NCBI GenBank assembly: GCA_018907035.1
Contig: JACCIC010000065.1
Coordinates: 406,001-470,000 of the forward strand
DNA from: Sycobia sp. Sy_11
Lineage: Eukaryota > Arthropoda > Insecta > Hymenoptera > Epichrysomallidae
DNA length: 64,000 nt
Direction of reading: 5' to 3'
In this document: piece by piece, positions 1 through 13,950 of the stretch
Numbering within the stretch: the first letter of the stretch is position 1
Layout: each line of letters begins with the position of its first letter
The notes under the pieces: generated by a model
Database searches by the model: none
What the model was told of the DNA's origin: nothing
The model's input: only the letters and a program-made list of their open reading frames with translations
Translations under genes and position numbers: made by a program

Positions 1-2106
1 TGACTGCCGCTCCACTTCTCTCGACGCGCCATCGTTTTAAAATAGACTTTTGCATAAGCCACGTGCATCAAATTCAGGTTTCGTCATTTCTCAGATAGCA
101 GCGAAGATTCGGACTTTATAATTTCACTCTCTACTCTCTTTCTTATTCTGTATCTAGTGACTAGACAACAACTTCTGTTTACTTATCATAGTATATATTT
201 ACCTGTAGAATGCATACAATCACATGAAGTAAACATAAAAATATGTAGAAAAACATCAGATTCAATTTTCTATTATATGTTTCTTATAAAGATTACTCAT
301 TACATACAGTTCATAAATACTAAATATTATTTTTCTCAATACATTTATAAATCCAATTGCGTACGCATGTATCGGCGTAAGCTGAAAATTGAATTTTTAG
401 CGGTGTACGTAGTATTTGTATTTTTATATTTTCTTAGCGAGTGCAAATGTCTGTTTTCAAGTATTCTTTATAAGATCTTGCGCGTTGTAGTAACATGAAA
501 TACTAATTGTGCAGTTATGCTAATCTTAGACAAAATAAAAAAAGAGGCTTAAGAATTGATACAAGTGAATCAAGTTTTTAGTGCGATCATGAGTTTCTAT
601 CTGAATTACCAAGACAGAAGTACAAGTAAAATATTTATAATTTTGTTGACAAAACTACGTCTATTAGTAGTGCGAAGCTCTGTGATAAATCTTTGTATCG
701 TTCGGTTTAAAAAGTTAGAGGCGCTTTTGCAAAACGCCTTTACAGAATATTTTGTATGAACGGATATTAGTAGTTATAAAAAAATATGTTTATATTTAAA
801 TAATCATATAATTAAAGATGAGAGATGAAATTTTGGAGTAAAAATATAAAAATATAATTGAGTTACAACGAATCTTGCAAAGGCCTCAAAAAATTATTTT
901 GTCGAGTACAGCAGAACTCGAGTTTGGATTATCTAAAAAAACTTTCATATAGATTAGTTAAATAATAGCATTTATTTATACTTGAAAGCAGACATTTTCC
1001 AAAATATTAATTCTTAAAGCATTAGTGCATCTTAGAAATGAAAGTTCGTCTGTTTCGAAAAGTGCTTATTTTTTATTTAAAAAAAAAGCAAAAAAAAATC
1101 TGAATTAAATATCGATCATTAAAAAACATCAGAGTTATGTGAAAAATTACTGGCTGGCGTTTTAGTTCTGGTGCTGAGTACCTTTCCATTTTTAATAGGA
1201 TGTCCCCCGATAAACAGATATTTTCTATATCTTTTAGCAGCAATCACAATTTCTTTAATTATGTCGTAAAAGTCGAAGTCTGTAAGATTGCAAAATGTAA
1301 CTGGTATTACTCTGTCGTATTTGAAACGGATATCGCGAGTTTTCTTATCAGCTCCTTTGAATTTCTCTGTATGCTCTTTCTCACATATCCGGCACGTTAA
1401 ACTGCGTAATATACCTAAACGCTTGTATATGAGGGATTCACATCCTGTAGATTGCTGTCGAACAGTTAAAATTCATCTATGAGAAGTTTCATATTGACGA
1501 TGAATCATTCAGAAGAAGTATCCGTACAATTATGTTTCTGTCTGTAACTTCGATATTTAAAAGTCTTCAATGCGAGTATATTTTTTTTTCTAAATGATAA
1601 TCTAATAATTGGTTTTTATTTTTAAATAGTTAATTCTTGATCTTAGCAAGCAAAAAAGATCTTTTATCAGCACATAGTGCAATCTCCGAAGGCTAATATT
1701 GTATATGGTAAGTCATCGCTGAGATTTCCATCATATTCTTATACGTAATGACCATGGTTAAGGAGCAAATTTATATAATGTAATTTATATAATGTAATTT
1801 CCTTGATAATATTATCGAGCATGAATGCATTTTGAAATTATTTCTTTATTTCCGTTAATTATACACGTTGATTGAAATATTGTTTAAATTTTGAAATTAA
1901 CCTGCTTTATTGGATTGGAGCTTCAATATTTTGAAAATATATATTTTTTTATTCTTCATACTGTGACAGTTGATCCGTATCATATTCTGAATGGTGTAAG
2001 CTAGAAAGTACTACCTAGTTAAAGCATTGATTGTCATTATTTTGAAATTTACGTAACCCTTCTTTTTCTGAATTCTAGTTTTAAAGAAAGAAAGAGATTT
2101 ACAAAG

Positions 2107-2109
<3 letters not shown>

Positions 2110-2141
<32 letters not shown>
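2110..2141. repeat. (TC)n microsatellite
   Basis: About 16 uninterrupted TC units are read directly in AT-rich intergenic DNA. Confidence 0.95.
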
Positions 2142-2144
<3 letters not shown>

Positions 2145-3295
2145 CATTTTTTCGCTCTCAGTCCAAGATTGTGATGTCAATGTTTGTTTCTAGGTTATTT
2201 ATAAACGATTCGAATTTAGAGCTTCTCATGGAATACTTAATGGTGGCCAGAAATTTCACCTGTAATAATTTATCTTGATGAATATTGTAAATTAATTGTA
2301 TCAACTACTGCCAATGATTAACTCTATATGGAACAGCTCTTTTCAATCATAGATCTCGGGGAGAGCTACGGTCGTTACAGACTCTCCCGAAAGTGGTTGA
2401 CTCCTTCGATAATTAGACTCAATAAATTGAGCAGAATAGATCATCTTTCTACATATTCTCTTTATATAACTTCCTTTGATGATTGACTTTGTAAAATAGC
2501 AAGTATTGACAATTATCTCTAAATTATAGACAGCCTCAAATAGCACAGAACAGAACAGAAAGCTCAAAGAAGTTAAGGGATTATTAAAGACAATACATGC
2601 CTACGATAGAGATGTATTTTTTTCCTGTTTTTCATGAAGAATAATAACTGGATACACCCATACGTGTGGCAAATAAAGTTCGCAATTAAATCACTAATTC
2701 ATTCGTTATGGCACAAGACACTGAAAAATCGAATAATATCGATATAATGTTACAGCTATCACATAGAAATATTTTATGTCTGTTTATTTATTTTTTAATT
2801 ATTCTTTAAAGTGTTTCGTCTCCAAAAATGAGGTTCTTTCTTTACTTATTGACATTAATGAGTTTAATTAAATTTGTAATGCATAGTCTTTCATTTTCTC
2901 TTAAAAAACTTTCGTTCATAGATGAGAGAATACCGTTTGATAAGCGTTACTTTTTTGCGCTAGGCACAACCGTGCAGATTCATTAATGGCACCTCTTTGT
3001 TGCGCTCTAATGCGAAGGCTCTTGATAATATATCCATGCAATTTTTGATAGAATATTTCCCGTTACTGTTCTAGATTCTCTTAATGACATAATAAATAAA
3101 CATCATTTTTTAAATATGTTGATTCTATACGTCTAGCTGTTGATCGTGTATAAATCACTTTGTTAATAGCAAGCCAGAACTCTTGATACGGTTAAATTAT
3201 CCGTTCTTTATGTGAAATTGATCAGCAGTCTACTTTTTCGGATTTATCTGTTGATTTGTTTTATTTTTTCCATTCTTGTCCACCAAAATAAGTAA

Positions 3296-3600
3296 CAGCA
3301 GCATTCGGAATTTCATGCTTTCCACTGTCATTCTCGCTATTTATTTACGGTTCTCTGTCTACACTTATCATTGTTCTTCTTTGAGTATCGCGCTGAAACT
3401 GCTTCGGCAATATTGCGCCTGCTATTGCGTGTTGCAGGCCATTTAAAGGAGATATTTACATTGGGCAAATCTTCGTCCAAAGCAGCGAAAGCGTCGTGCT
3501 TCAGAAGTTACACATGCGGCGGACAAATTGCCTTACCCTGCATACAAGAAAGTTACCTCCCGTTCTGGATACCGAGAATCAGCAGCCCCAACGCGTGATA
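3296..3600. other. GC-richer ORF island, strand and identity unresolved
   Basis: This short block is visibly richer in GC than its surroundings. The plus strand is open from about 3296 to the TGA at 3596-3598 (about 100 codons) with no convincing ATG. The minus strand has a roughly 55-codon open stretch ending in TAG, with protein-like acidic and basic stretches such as ALDEDLPNVN. Further upstream on minus, an IQNG-ending stretch is followed by a GTAACT donor-like site. I recognise no family. It could be an isolated exon, a retro-pseudogene fragment or non-coding DNA. Confidence 0.25.
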
Positions 3601-4858
3601 TTCAACAGAACTTGATAGGTATTGATATCGTACGTGAGTTATTTGTAGAAGTCAAGTCAAATTTTATGTGTGTAGGTTTGTATAGTTGTGTGTAGTTTTA
3701 AAAATCTTGCTCAGACGCTAAAGCTCTCACTGCGTGGTTTTTTCACACCTCATTTCTTTGATGACCTTATACGAACTTTATTTCAGAACCAATTAATATT
3801 ATTGTTTATCGTTTATTATGTGTATCTAAAGTATTTTGTATCTTTTAATAAAGGCATAGACTTACTATGGCTATTACTTACTATCCTGGTTCCGTGAGAG
3901 TTTATTTTTACTTTTTTCGACCCTAAAGCAACTTATTGAATTATACCACCAATTGACTGTAGTTTTAGTGATTCTAAACTTCTCCTATTCCAAATTCTAA
4001 TAGTCTTTATACAATAATATTGCAAATATATATCTAGATTACCATACTATTTATTATTGTTGTTTATATAATGAAAAAGATATCATCATAGATAAAGAGA
4101 GTCATGATTTACGAAAGCTTTCAATATTTTTTAAGAATAATAGTGTTGTGATTAATACATCGTAGTTTGGCAGACGGAATTTTATAAAACGCTTAGGAAT
4201 GAATAAATGACCATTACCGTATATTAGTGATTGTACTTAGCATTCATCTTGAAAGATTTAAAATGATTAAGAAGTGAAAAAGTGCTCTAGTCAGAAAATG
4301 TGATTAATTAAAAGAAGAAGACAATCGAAAAAAGACGCATAAAGCACTACTGGAGGGCGCATGCTAAAATGCATACACTGATGTTAGTACGGATTCTCGT
4401 CGATATCGCCAGAATGCCCTCACGTTTTTAGGTGTAAGCCTTATCAACACTGCTTGCATTGTGTATTATACAGCAATTATCTATCAGCTACCGGTATCCT
4501 TGGTTAACGACGATCAGTATCGAAGCCTCGATTACCGACACAATAATGTAATCATGAAAATGAAAATATTCTGTTCACGAAGAAGCATCTGATGTTTTCT
4601 GAAATTTTAAATAAATGATTAAGACGTAAATAGGTTTAAACATTGAAAAAGAATAGTTATTTCACCACTGTAGTAGCAGATTACACCCAAGCAAAGCAAA
4701 GACGGTAAATATTACGACATAAATAATTAAATATGTACGCTAGTATACAATGATATTTTTCATTACGATAGAAGTAAAATCACGCTAAAGTTCCGATTTC
4801 ATTATAGTAATTTCTTACAACTATCATCGTAGCGTTTTGCGACGTCTAATATTTCTAG

Positions 4859-4862
<4 letters not shown>

Positions 4863-4910
<48 letters not shown>
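4863..4910. repeat. (AT)n microsatellite
   Basis: About 24 uninterrupted AT units. Confidence 0.95.
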
Positions 4911-4917
<7 letters not shown>

Positions 4918-5476
4918 ATTTTTTAAAAATCACGTACAATTTTATAATATTTAAGGCAACTGTAATGACATATATTAGTATATTTTGTTTAGAAATATAA
5001 ACATAATATAAAGTAATACTAAAGATTTACAACTGTTATACAATTAAGTACTTTTTCCTATCGGTAATTTGTGATTTTAGAATATTTTTTAATTAGAGAA
5101 AATTACATATGCAAAACCAATCAATATTATATTACCGCTTATTAACCTATTAATATTATACTTCTGTAAAGGTCTAACCTATGATAGCGATGGTCTGCAA
5201 GCATATAAAAGTATGCCTGAGCTAATTGCTATTATAAAATATATCATTCTTTTAAATAAACAGAGGAACCATATTTAATGAGGAATTTAATTGGTAATTT
5301 TATTTACCATTTAAATTTACTTCCTATAAATTTATCTTTTTCAGTTGATCTAGGTTAATGCGAGTTTTTTTGTTTGTAGACTTACGACATTTTGACCGAT
5401 AATGAACTAAGGTTCTATCAATACTGTATAAAGTATAATCCTGTACGTTGGCATTTCGTTTACCATATTGGTGCAT

Positions 5477-5499
5477 TATATATATATATATATATATAT

Positions 5500-5597
<98 letters not shown>
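5477..5597. repeat. Long (TA)n microsatellite
   Basis: About 120 bp of TA repeats with a single interruption near 5500-5504. It is the longest TA array in the window. The poly-Tyr/Ile open frames it creates on both strands are artefacts. Confidence 0.95.
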
Positions 5598-5598
<1 letters not shown>

Positions 5599-8113
5599 TG
5601 AAGACGCAATCATGGTTGAATACCTATGATATTCATATTTATAAACGGACATATAAAATTTCAATTTATAGATTTTAGGGTTTTTCATTATTTTCCTTTG
5701 AATAAATAATAACATTAAATAAGTAATAAACAAAAGAATATTCATACATAATATTTCTAGCTTTTATTGTTTCTCTTTTTGTTAACAGCTCTGAGAAAAA
5801 GTTCATGTTGCGACCCTGTTACTTTGAAATAAGATTCACAGTAATTTAAAATAGCAAAAAATATTTGTTAACGTTTATAAAAACAGTTCACAAACAATTT
5901 AAAAAATTGTCAATTAAACGTATCCGCTGGCTTACTGTGTATTCAAATAAATAACGCTAAGAAAAACTTTATTTATAAATTTCAAGTATTTGTATGATTC
6001 TTATTTTATTAGGTTTACATTAAAAAAATCCAATATAAATAGTACATGTAGCAAAATAATTTACTAACAAATTATTTTACTTTATGATGTGAATTGAAAC
6101 TAAAAGTTTATAAATGTCGTTTGTAGTTTTCTTACACCTTCATAACTTTGTAAATTAGATAGCTATATTCTTATTATGCTATTTATACTAATACACTGCC
6201 TTAAGAACACAAGAATGATTTCACGTAAAAACGTTTGAATGATGTATGAGTAGTAGCCGTATGCATGCACTGTATAGAAATTATATTTGGTATACCATAC
6301 ATATTCACATAGTTTTAAGCTGATTCAAGTGTATCGTGTTCTAACAAACGCAGGCTCCGATAAAGTCAACTACAATATTTTTTATTTTTTATACTAATAA
6401 AGAAACACAAACACATTGAATGGACATGATTCACGCTTTGTGAAATAATTTGAACAAAAGTTTATTCATTTTTTAGAATGGTAAAAGAAAAATATTTATC
6501 TTGTACAGGTGGTGTTACTGATTAATACTTTCAGTGATTTCACTATGATAAAAATTATAAGTAATAATAAAATCTGAAATAAATTATTAGAATAAATTAA
6601 TTTTATTATTATGAATATTATTATATTTATATATTGTTTTAGAACAAAAACTGTCAATTTAAAATATTTTAATTAATATCATTAATGAAATGTCCAATAA
6701 AAGGGTTAAAATTTTGACTGGTAATGAGTACTACTTTTTAATTTTATTTTGATTTATACATTAATTTCTATAATCTGTATGAATATTATCAGAGCCGATA
6801 TTATAGTAGTGAAGTAAGAAACCATTTTAATGTTAGCATATTTAAACGTGTCTAATATTGATAGTTTTGAACTTTGATAGCTTCAAAAGTTGTCCACTGA
6901 GATCCTTTATCTATAATTTAAAGTGAAATAAATGAACTAGAATCTGTTATAATTTAAAAAGTATTTAACTCATTAGAAAAATATTCACTCGAGATATCTT
7001 AATTAATTCAGGAGAAATTTACACACGTTTATAGTGCTGTTAAATTTTTTGTTAATTCAAAGAATCGCCAAAAGAAAAAGTTACAGAAAAAAGCAACACT
7101 GAAAGTTGGATATTTTACTAAAGAAATAACTGTTGGAATGTATGGAAATAACTGTAGGAATATAAAATGATGTTAAAAACTAACTAACATTATGGCGACA
7201 TAAAATCAATCTCTCTCTCTTTTCTAGATTTTAAGTAGATTTATATTTGATATAAATAATAAAATAATAATAATCATAATATTAATAATAATAAGAGAGT
7301 AGAATAATAAAAAGTTTAATAAATTAAATTAATACTCTCAAAATGTTGTCAATATAAAATATTTTACACGCGAATGATAAAAATAAGAATAAATTAATAG
7401 CTAAATTTATACAATAATAATAATAGAATATAATAGAATATTGGACTATATTTTTCACCACGAAAATGGAAAAATCTTATCAACGACGTAGTTTTGAGAT
7501 TTAAACGGTGAAAAAAATAAATCTTCCATTCACAGAAATGGTTACAGTTCAATTTTAAACCTTATATAAGTAATTTCTAGAAGTAATTTCCTACTTTAGC
7601 CGAATGAAAATTAAATATTTCAAACCAATAAGACACTTTAATAATAACTTTCTGTATACCTTTAAAATAAATAATTATATGCATAATCAATAAAGATTAA
7701 TTCAATAATTGCCTAAGGTAAATCATTTATAATTCTATTTCATTTTTAGGTCTTATAAATATTACTTTATTGGACAATAACTTTTGGGACAAATCATGAA
7801 ACAATTTGCACCAGATATTATGTATTTTTTTTAATAATTATTAATGATCTATAAATTTATAATACCATATTATTAGAAAGATTAAGATTTCTACTCTTAG
7901 AGAAAAATTTTTCATTATGTGATAATGTATATTATTCTTATGTATTATTATTATGTCATGAAAAAGCGTGAAATGTTGTAAGTTTGAAATACTACAGTCA
8001 TACTAAAAATAGTAGTTTCAAAATACTCTTTGTCAAACATTAGCTTTTCAATCTCTAGTTGATTGTTTTTCTAAGGTTGCAATTAAAATTTATGAAATAC
8101 TTGAAACTATATT

Positions 8114-8197
8114 TTTATTATTTATTTTATAAATTTTCAATTCTCGTAAATGAACTATCTTAACGTTCTACAATATAAAATTGTTGATATCTTTATT
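8114..8197 (-). terminator. Candidate poly(A) signals of gene A
   Basis: On the minus strand AATAAA occurs at 8192-8197 and again at 8121-8126 and 8114-8119. These are the nearest canonical hexamers downstream of the gene A stop at 8909, implying a 3' UTR of roughly 700-800 nt. That UTR would contain the (CA)n, (GA)n and (CG)n tracts between 8358 and 8782. This is inferred from sequence only. Confidence 0.4.
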
Positions 8198-8357
8198 ATA
8201 CATTTAGTCGTTTGCGACAATATTCAGTTATTAAAATAAAAAACAAATATATAAATCTACAACAACAGACTAACACTCACAATTGATAAACTATAAAAAA
8301 CTTTTTACAGGTTTTAGAGTTAAAATATCTTTAAAATTCAACTATTAAGTATATATA

Positions 8358-8358
8358 C

Positions 8359-8408
<50 letters not shown>
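8358..8408. repeat. Compound (CG)n-(GT)n microsatellite
   Basis: An alternating CG run (8358-8373) continues directly into about 18 GT units. Alternating purine-pyrimidine DNA of this kind can form Z-DNA. It lies in the probable 3' UTR or flank of gene A. Confidence 0.9.
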
Positions 8409-8411
<3 letters not shown>

Positions 8412-8718
8412 TTTACTTTGTAATACCTAACTTATATGTTTACTCGTATAAAAGTTTCCATATATACCTTCAACTAATATGAAGTTATATTCGCTCGTAT
8501 AAAAATTTCCATACCTCTGAGTAAATCGAAAATTAGGATTCGCATCGCGGTCGCCCCTTATGATAATGGCAATGTAAATTGAGACTCGCCAACTAAATAC
8601 TGTGCAAACATTCATATTAAGCTAATTCTAGGCTGTCATTTTTCACGCGTTCCCGCAATTCACTATATATTCTCCGTTTGCTCTCACTTCTTCCCGTTTC
8701 TCTCCAACGCACTCGTGG

Positions 8719-8719
<1 letters not shown>

Positions 8720-8749
<30 letters not shown>

Positions 8750-8782
8750 AACACAAACACACACGCGCGCGCGCGCGCGCGC
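8720..8782. repeat. (TC)n and (CG)n tracts just downstream of the gene A stop
   Basis: About 14 TC units (8720-8747), then an AC stretch and about 9 CG units (8764-8782), within 190 nt of the gene A stop codon. They are probably transcribed as part of the 3' UTR. Confidence 0.9.
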
Positions 8783-8908
8783 TCGCACATCTCATTCTTC
8801 TCATTCTCTCAGCTCTGAATTTTCTCCTCCAAATCTTCCAAAGCATCACTCTGTTCCTCTCTGAAAATGTCCCCGGGCAATTTCCGACTCGCCGCCCCGC
8901 GGCGACTC

Positions 8909-9247
8909 TCACCAAACGGCGCACTTCTTCTCCGGATTCATCCGCGAGCCCAGCGGGCAGTTGAAGTCCTTGGCGAATTCGGGCATGTTGGAGAGGGGCC
9001 CGATCACCCGAAACTCGCCGGGACTGTGCTCGTCGGTGAGTATGTCGAGCTTGAGCATCTCGGCGCGCTGTTTGGTGCACCAGGTATTGGCGGCGCTTAT
9101 CCAGAACATCTGCTGGGGTGTGTAATCGAGACCCGGAAGCTGGGGTTCGGCCCCGTTAATGCGCTCCCACTCGTTGTAGGCCAGGTAGGCCTCCTTGATG
9201 CCGCCGTTGTCGGCGATGTTCTCGCCCTGGGTGTTGACGCCGTTCAG
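8909..9247 (-). CDS. Gene A exon 11 (last coding exon)
   Basis: Begins after a CCAG acceptor at 9248-9251 in phase 0, and TGA is at 8909-8911. It encodes LNGVNTQGENIADNGG (third zinc ligand E657 and D661), WCTK, HSPGEFR (H722 and R728) and the conserved C-terminus ending CAVW. Its length of 339 nt equals that of the matching gene B exon. By my count 86 of 112 residues are identical to gene B. Confidence 0.97.
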   Translation of the reverse strand: MNGVNTQGENIADNGGIKEAYLAYNEWERINGAEPQLPGLDYTPQQMFWISAANTWCTKQRAEMLKLDILTDEHSPGEFRVIGPLSNMPEFAKDFNCPLGSRMNPEKKCAVW

Positions 9248-12200
9248 CTGGAGAGCGCAAAGTGGCGGAGAGGGAGATTAATATTACGTTTGAACGAGTT
9301 AAGAGAGATGTATATATTGACATTACTGATTTACTGACGCGTGATTATATTTGAAAATATTATAATTAAAATGTAATTTAGTATTTTCCAAATTTTTATT
9401 ATATAACGATCTAATTAATTAATTTTGAATTCAATATAAGTATCTCGAGTATTTTTATTTATTGCTTTGTTGTTAAAAGATTAAAAATATTGATAATTGC
9501 TGTAAAATCTCCAAAGCAGTAGTAGTAATTCATACCGATTTACTTGCTGATTTGAATATAATGAATTTGAAAGAAAATTCTTTATCCAGATTTTACTTTA
9601 AAATATTCTTTACTCAAATTGAATAATGAAATAAACGATGTTAACTTTTACAAATCACTTTGACACGATTCGTTTTCTTTCTCTGTGATGTTTATCTAAA
9701 TGTGTTTAAAGTTAACAGAGAATACAATATCGATTTTCTTCGGTATTCTCATAACCAGAAAATGTATCGACGACAATATTGAAATGAAGCATTGAATACT
9801 TTGACTGAATAATAAGTCTCGAACGTTGTAATTGCAGCCATTACAATTTTAAAGAAGCCATTGCTTAAAATACATCAGATGATCGACGCAAACAGATGAA
9901 ACATATCAAATTTAACTCACGTTCATTCCAACCTCGGACTCCGTATAATTTTCGTATTGTTTTATAATGCATTCTGCCTTTTGCAGAAATTTTTCCTTCG
10001 TCTCGTCTTTCCACCATTCCACGAGGTTGCCGTCTTTATCGTACTGGCTGCCTTGATCGTCAAAACCGTGGGTAATTTCGTGCCCCATGACGAAACCGAT
10101 AGCTCCGTAATTCATGTACTGTGGCCTATTTTTGCTGAAGAATTCACCTTGTAAAATGCCGGCTGGGAATTCTAAAATAATAAAGAACATCGACAACATT
10201 ACTATAACTTTGAATATTTATTATTTAAGTATACAGACATTTATAAAATCAGTTGGCGATCGTGTTTTAAACCTAATTATACTTATTTCTTCCTTTTTGA
10301 ACAATAGCATTACTAGTATTATTTTTGATTTTTTACTCTAATCGTAATAAATCAATAAGGGTATCGTAAAATGGTACAGAATTACAACATTTTTAAAAGA
10401 TAATAGATTTAGTTCATACAAATGTATTTATTAGGAACTAATATCTACTTATATACACCGAAATTTTATTTATTATTTTTATATTTCTTTTATCATATTA
10501 TTGTTACACTATATAAATCTATATTGATTTATTACAGATGAAATATAACAATTTTTTAACTAGAAAAAGTCGATTTTCAATTTAGACACATAGCATAATG
10601 TAAAAGTACTTTGCTTTACTAGTGCAACAAGCTATATTTCACAGATAGTTAATTCCTTATACATTTTTTTTGTTTGTATCAATAATATGTTAGAATTTGA
10701 TTACAAAACATCTAAATTTATTAATGTAAATTTATACTAAGATGCAATTGATTTTCAAGAAGCAATTCAGAAAAGATACCTAGTTAATTCAAAGCTTTGC
10801 TTTTTCTTTATTGCTCGATTAATACATTTGGGCTATAACGCACCCATGAAAAATCTATTTTTCATTTATCTATTCCCTTTTTCCAAACTATAAATATTAA
10901 ATTATTAGAAGAACCTTTACTTGTAAAAAAATTATATATGAGTAAAAAAACTTATAATTCTCCGAAAATTTTTTGTAATATTCGAAAATTAGTTGCCAAA
11001 AATATGATTTCAAATCACATTTACATACATAACGTTCACTTACATTAACTTCAATATCAAATTCGTTCTTAATTTTCAAATTGATGAAAATTTGAATGAA
11101 ATAATAGTATACTGAAAATTCTTATTGAATTACAAGCTAATATAAGTGTTTACAGTTTAAACTGTACATTCACAATAACTATTCTATAGTACATGATACA
11201 GATATAAATACTTAATAAAATTATATAAAATTTACATTAATATATATATAATATAATGATTATTATTGGATATAACTATACCTCACAAATGATAATTAAC
11301 TATGAAATTTTGCATTTTTATATTATTATATATCCTAATTTTTACTAGTATAAATTCGAAATTTACTTTGAATCCGACCACTGTCAAATGATTGGAGTAT
11401 ATATAATCGCCTCAGGCTTGGATTCTTATAACGAAAAAAAAAACTTGTGTAGAAGTAAAGAAATGAAGAGAGAAAAAGAGAGAAAAACGAAGAAGGTTAT
11501 TCTCACGCATGCTGTTGTCGTTAGGCGAATAATAAGCGTTGACCACGGCCGAGTCCCCGTACGTGATCCAGTCGCTCTTGTTCACCGGCTGTCTCAGTTG
11601 TTGGAGAGAGTAATCCGTGGCGAAAAGCGTCAGGTTCAGCACGCTCTCGAGGTAGCCGCCCGGATTGATTTCCAAGTCCTCGTAGTAAGCCGAGAGTTTC
11701 TCGTCGTCGAGCAGCTCATCCGGATAGGCAATGAAGCTGCTCATACCGTCGACCTTCTCGAGGGCCGAGGCACGCGTCTCTTCGTCCATCCAGTCGACCT
11801 GGGGATACAGGAGACGGGGAGGTTATTTTATTTTTTTTTTATTTTCAGCATTAAGGAAACTATTTTGGGTATATAGAACTTAGATTTGTCTATATAAATG
11901 TGATATATAAATCATGATGCAGATGTATACGATCGAATAGCTTCACCTATGAAATTTTTCTTCAAATATTTTCGATATTTGTAGTCTTCGTTAAACTATG
12001 TATACACCGAGACTTTAGAGTAAAACAGTATAAAATTTACATTCTTAAATCATACGATTCCAACTCCAATTTGGAGCGAAACTATTCTAACTCAGATTTT
12101 GAATTAAGATAATTCTGATTAAAAGTCTTCTATGCAATTTTCAGTCGGAATTATTTTCATTCCAATTATATATAATAAGTATAAGAGTTAGACAAAGATT

Positions 12201-13906
12201 TAGTAATTTTGAAGATCAAAGAACTATAATATACGATAAGAATGTAAATTGTAGATTAGATTACGCAAAAACATAAAAAATTATCCGCGGTATTTCACTT
12301 ACAAAAATATAATAGTAAACCCAAAACCGCGAAATCGTATTATGCATTACAGTCTATAACGGTAGTATAATAAATTAAATTAAGTCTAGTTAATCAAATT
12401 GGATAAGCTATATAAATATGGACAATATTTTTTTAAAGAGATTTTCATTTGAATTATATACATTTGATAGACACAGGATTCGTATTATCTTGCCTACGCA
12501 AATTATATACGTCAGAAATTACTACATGTAGTTTTGACAGCATGAAACTGTCTTACAAAAGAAGTTAATAACACACCCACCGGAAACTAATTTTTAAGAG
12601 CGAATGAATTTTTTAAATCTTAACTGTTGTTTCATTCATAAATATATTCATCTAATTTTTCATTTCAAAAACTATGTTCTTTATATACTAAAAATTATTC
12701 TGTTTTTCAATTTTCTTAGAAAATTTCTAATCAATTATTCAGAAAAAATTGAACAATTTAGAACTTTTTACATGCATGCTGAACGTGTTTGTAATTCATT
12801 GTTTCATATTTATAGATTTCTTATTGAAAGTTCGTGAGGTTATAAATTACATTGTGTTATAAATTAGTGAAAGAAAAAGCAGATAACTAAGAGAAAGATT
12901 TTTAAAAAAAGGTGACAAAAATTCGAAGATTAAATGAAAAGGTTTCTGTTGTAGAAGAAAGTGAGTTTGAAAGAAAAGAATACATCTTTAATTTACGACA
13001 TGTAATATTCAAATTTAACAACTTGTAATATGTGAATTTGTAGTGAGAATTCAGAATTCAATTTAATAACGCGCTTCAATATAAATAAATTAGAGAAGGA
13101 CGGTAAAGGACTAAAATAACAATGCAATACTTTATTTTTATTTACACTGAACGTATTTTTCACCCTCCGATAAAAAGCGATCCTACAATGTCTGTGTACT
13201 TCACTTATCAGTAAAGATCTGCCATTCCTCTTAAAAAATCTAGAGTTTAGAAGCGACACGTCCAATCAATATGTTCCTATAAGTTAAAAAAAAAGGACGT
13301 CAGGGAAGTTACATCATGAAACATGCATTGTTCTGGCACCATATATAATCATGCGGTAGCGGTGTATGACGTATTACACCAGGAACGGGAAAGACCGGCC
13401 TATGCATATATTACGTAGAAACGGAAAAATCATTTCCTTTTTCCAATTCCCCTCGCCCACCCACTGCCCGGCGCATATAATGGCCTAAAGCAACATGGGC
13501 ATGCAACTCATTTCGTCGCAGCGGCCGCTGTGCCGTCTATAGCGCACCACTCGTTTCGTGCATTACGCGGGCACAGAGGCGGAAATCGCTCGGACGCGCG
13601 CCGTAAACAGCAATTAAAGCAGACAATGGTATTAGTAGGTTATATGCACGCGTGTGTAAGCGACGACGTATACGTATCACTGACCTTCTCCATTATCTTC
13701 CTGAACTCGCCGCGAATGTCCGAGACCATCTCGACGACGTTCTTCTTGGCCTCCTCATCGAAGTACTTCCTGACGTAGAGCGAGCCGACGCTCAGCGACA
13801 GGCTGTCCGAGACGACTCGCACGCACTCCTGCCACCTACGCATTATATTATATATACATATAGAAGTTTTCAATGTCTCGCTCCGTCCTATTATCAGCGC
13901 GATTTA

Positions 13907-13950
<44 letters not shown>

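Larger units (their letters stand above)
1..8100. other. AT-rich intergenic region, no gene recognised
   Basis: Apart from the ORF island at 3296-3600 and microsatellites near 2110, 4863 and 5477, I find no open frame with protein-like composition, no splice-bounded exon set and no RNA gene. The first 140 bases are somewhat richer in CpG than what follows and could be the edge of a regulatory region to the left of the window. A duplicated AT-rich unit lies near 1770-1800. Confidence 0.6.

Noticed and set aside
5392..5745. Poly-Tyr/Ile open frames over TA arrays (here and near 13.9, 29.3, 32.0, 37.7, 55.5, 56.9, 58.8, 62.5 and 63.3 kb)
   Set aside because: They are translations of (TA)n microsatellites on both strands and carry no other protein-like sequence.
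8867..9337. 156-codon plus-strand frame opposite gene A exon 11
   Set aside because: It is the antisense shadow of a GC-rich exon; the minus strand encodes conserved M13 motifs with correct splice sites.
11388..11876. 162-codon plus-strand frame opposite gene A exon 9
   Set aside because: Antisense shadow of the VDWMDEETR exon.
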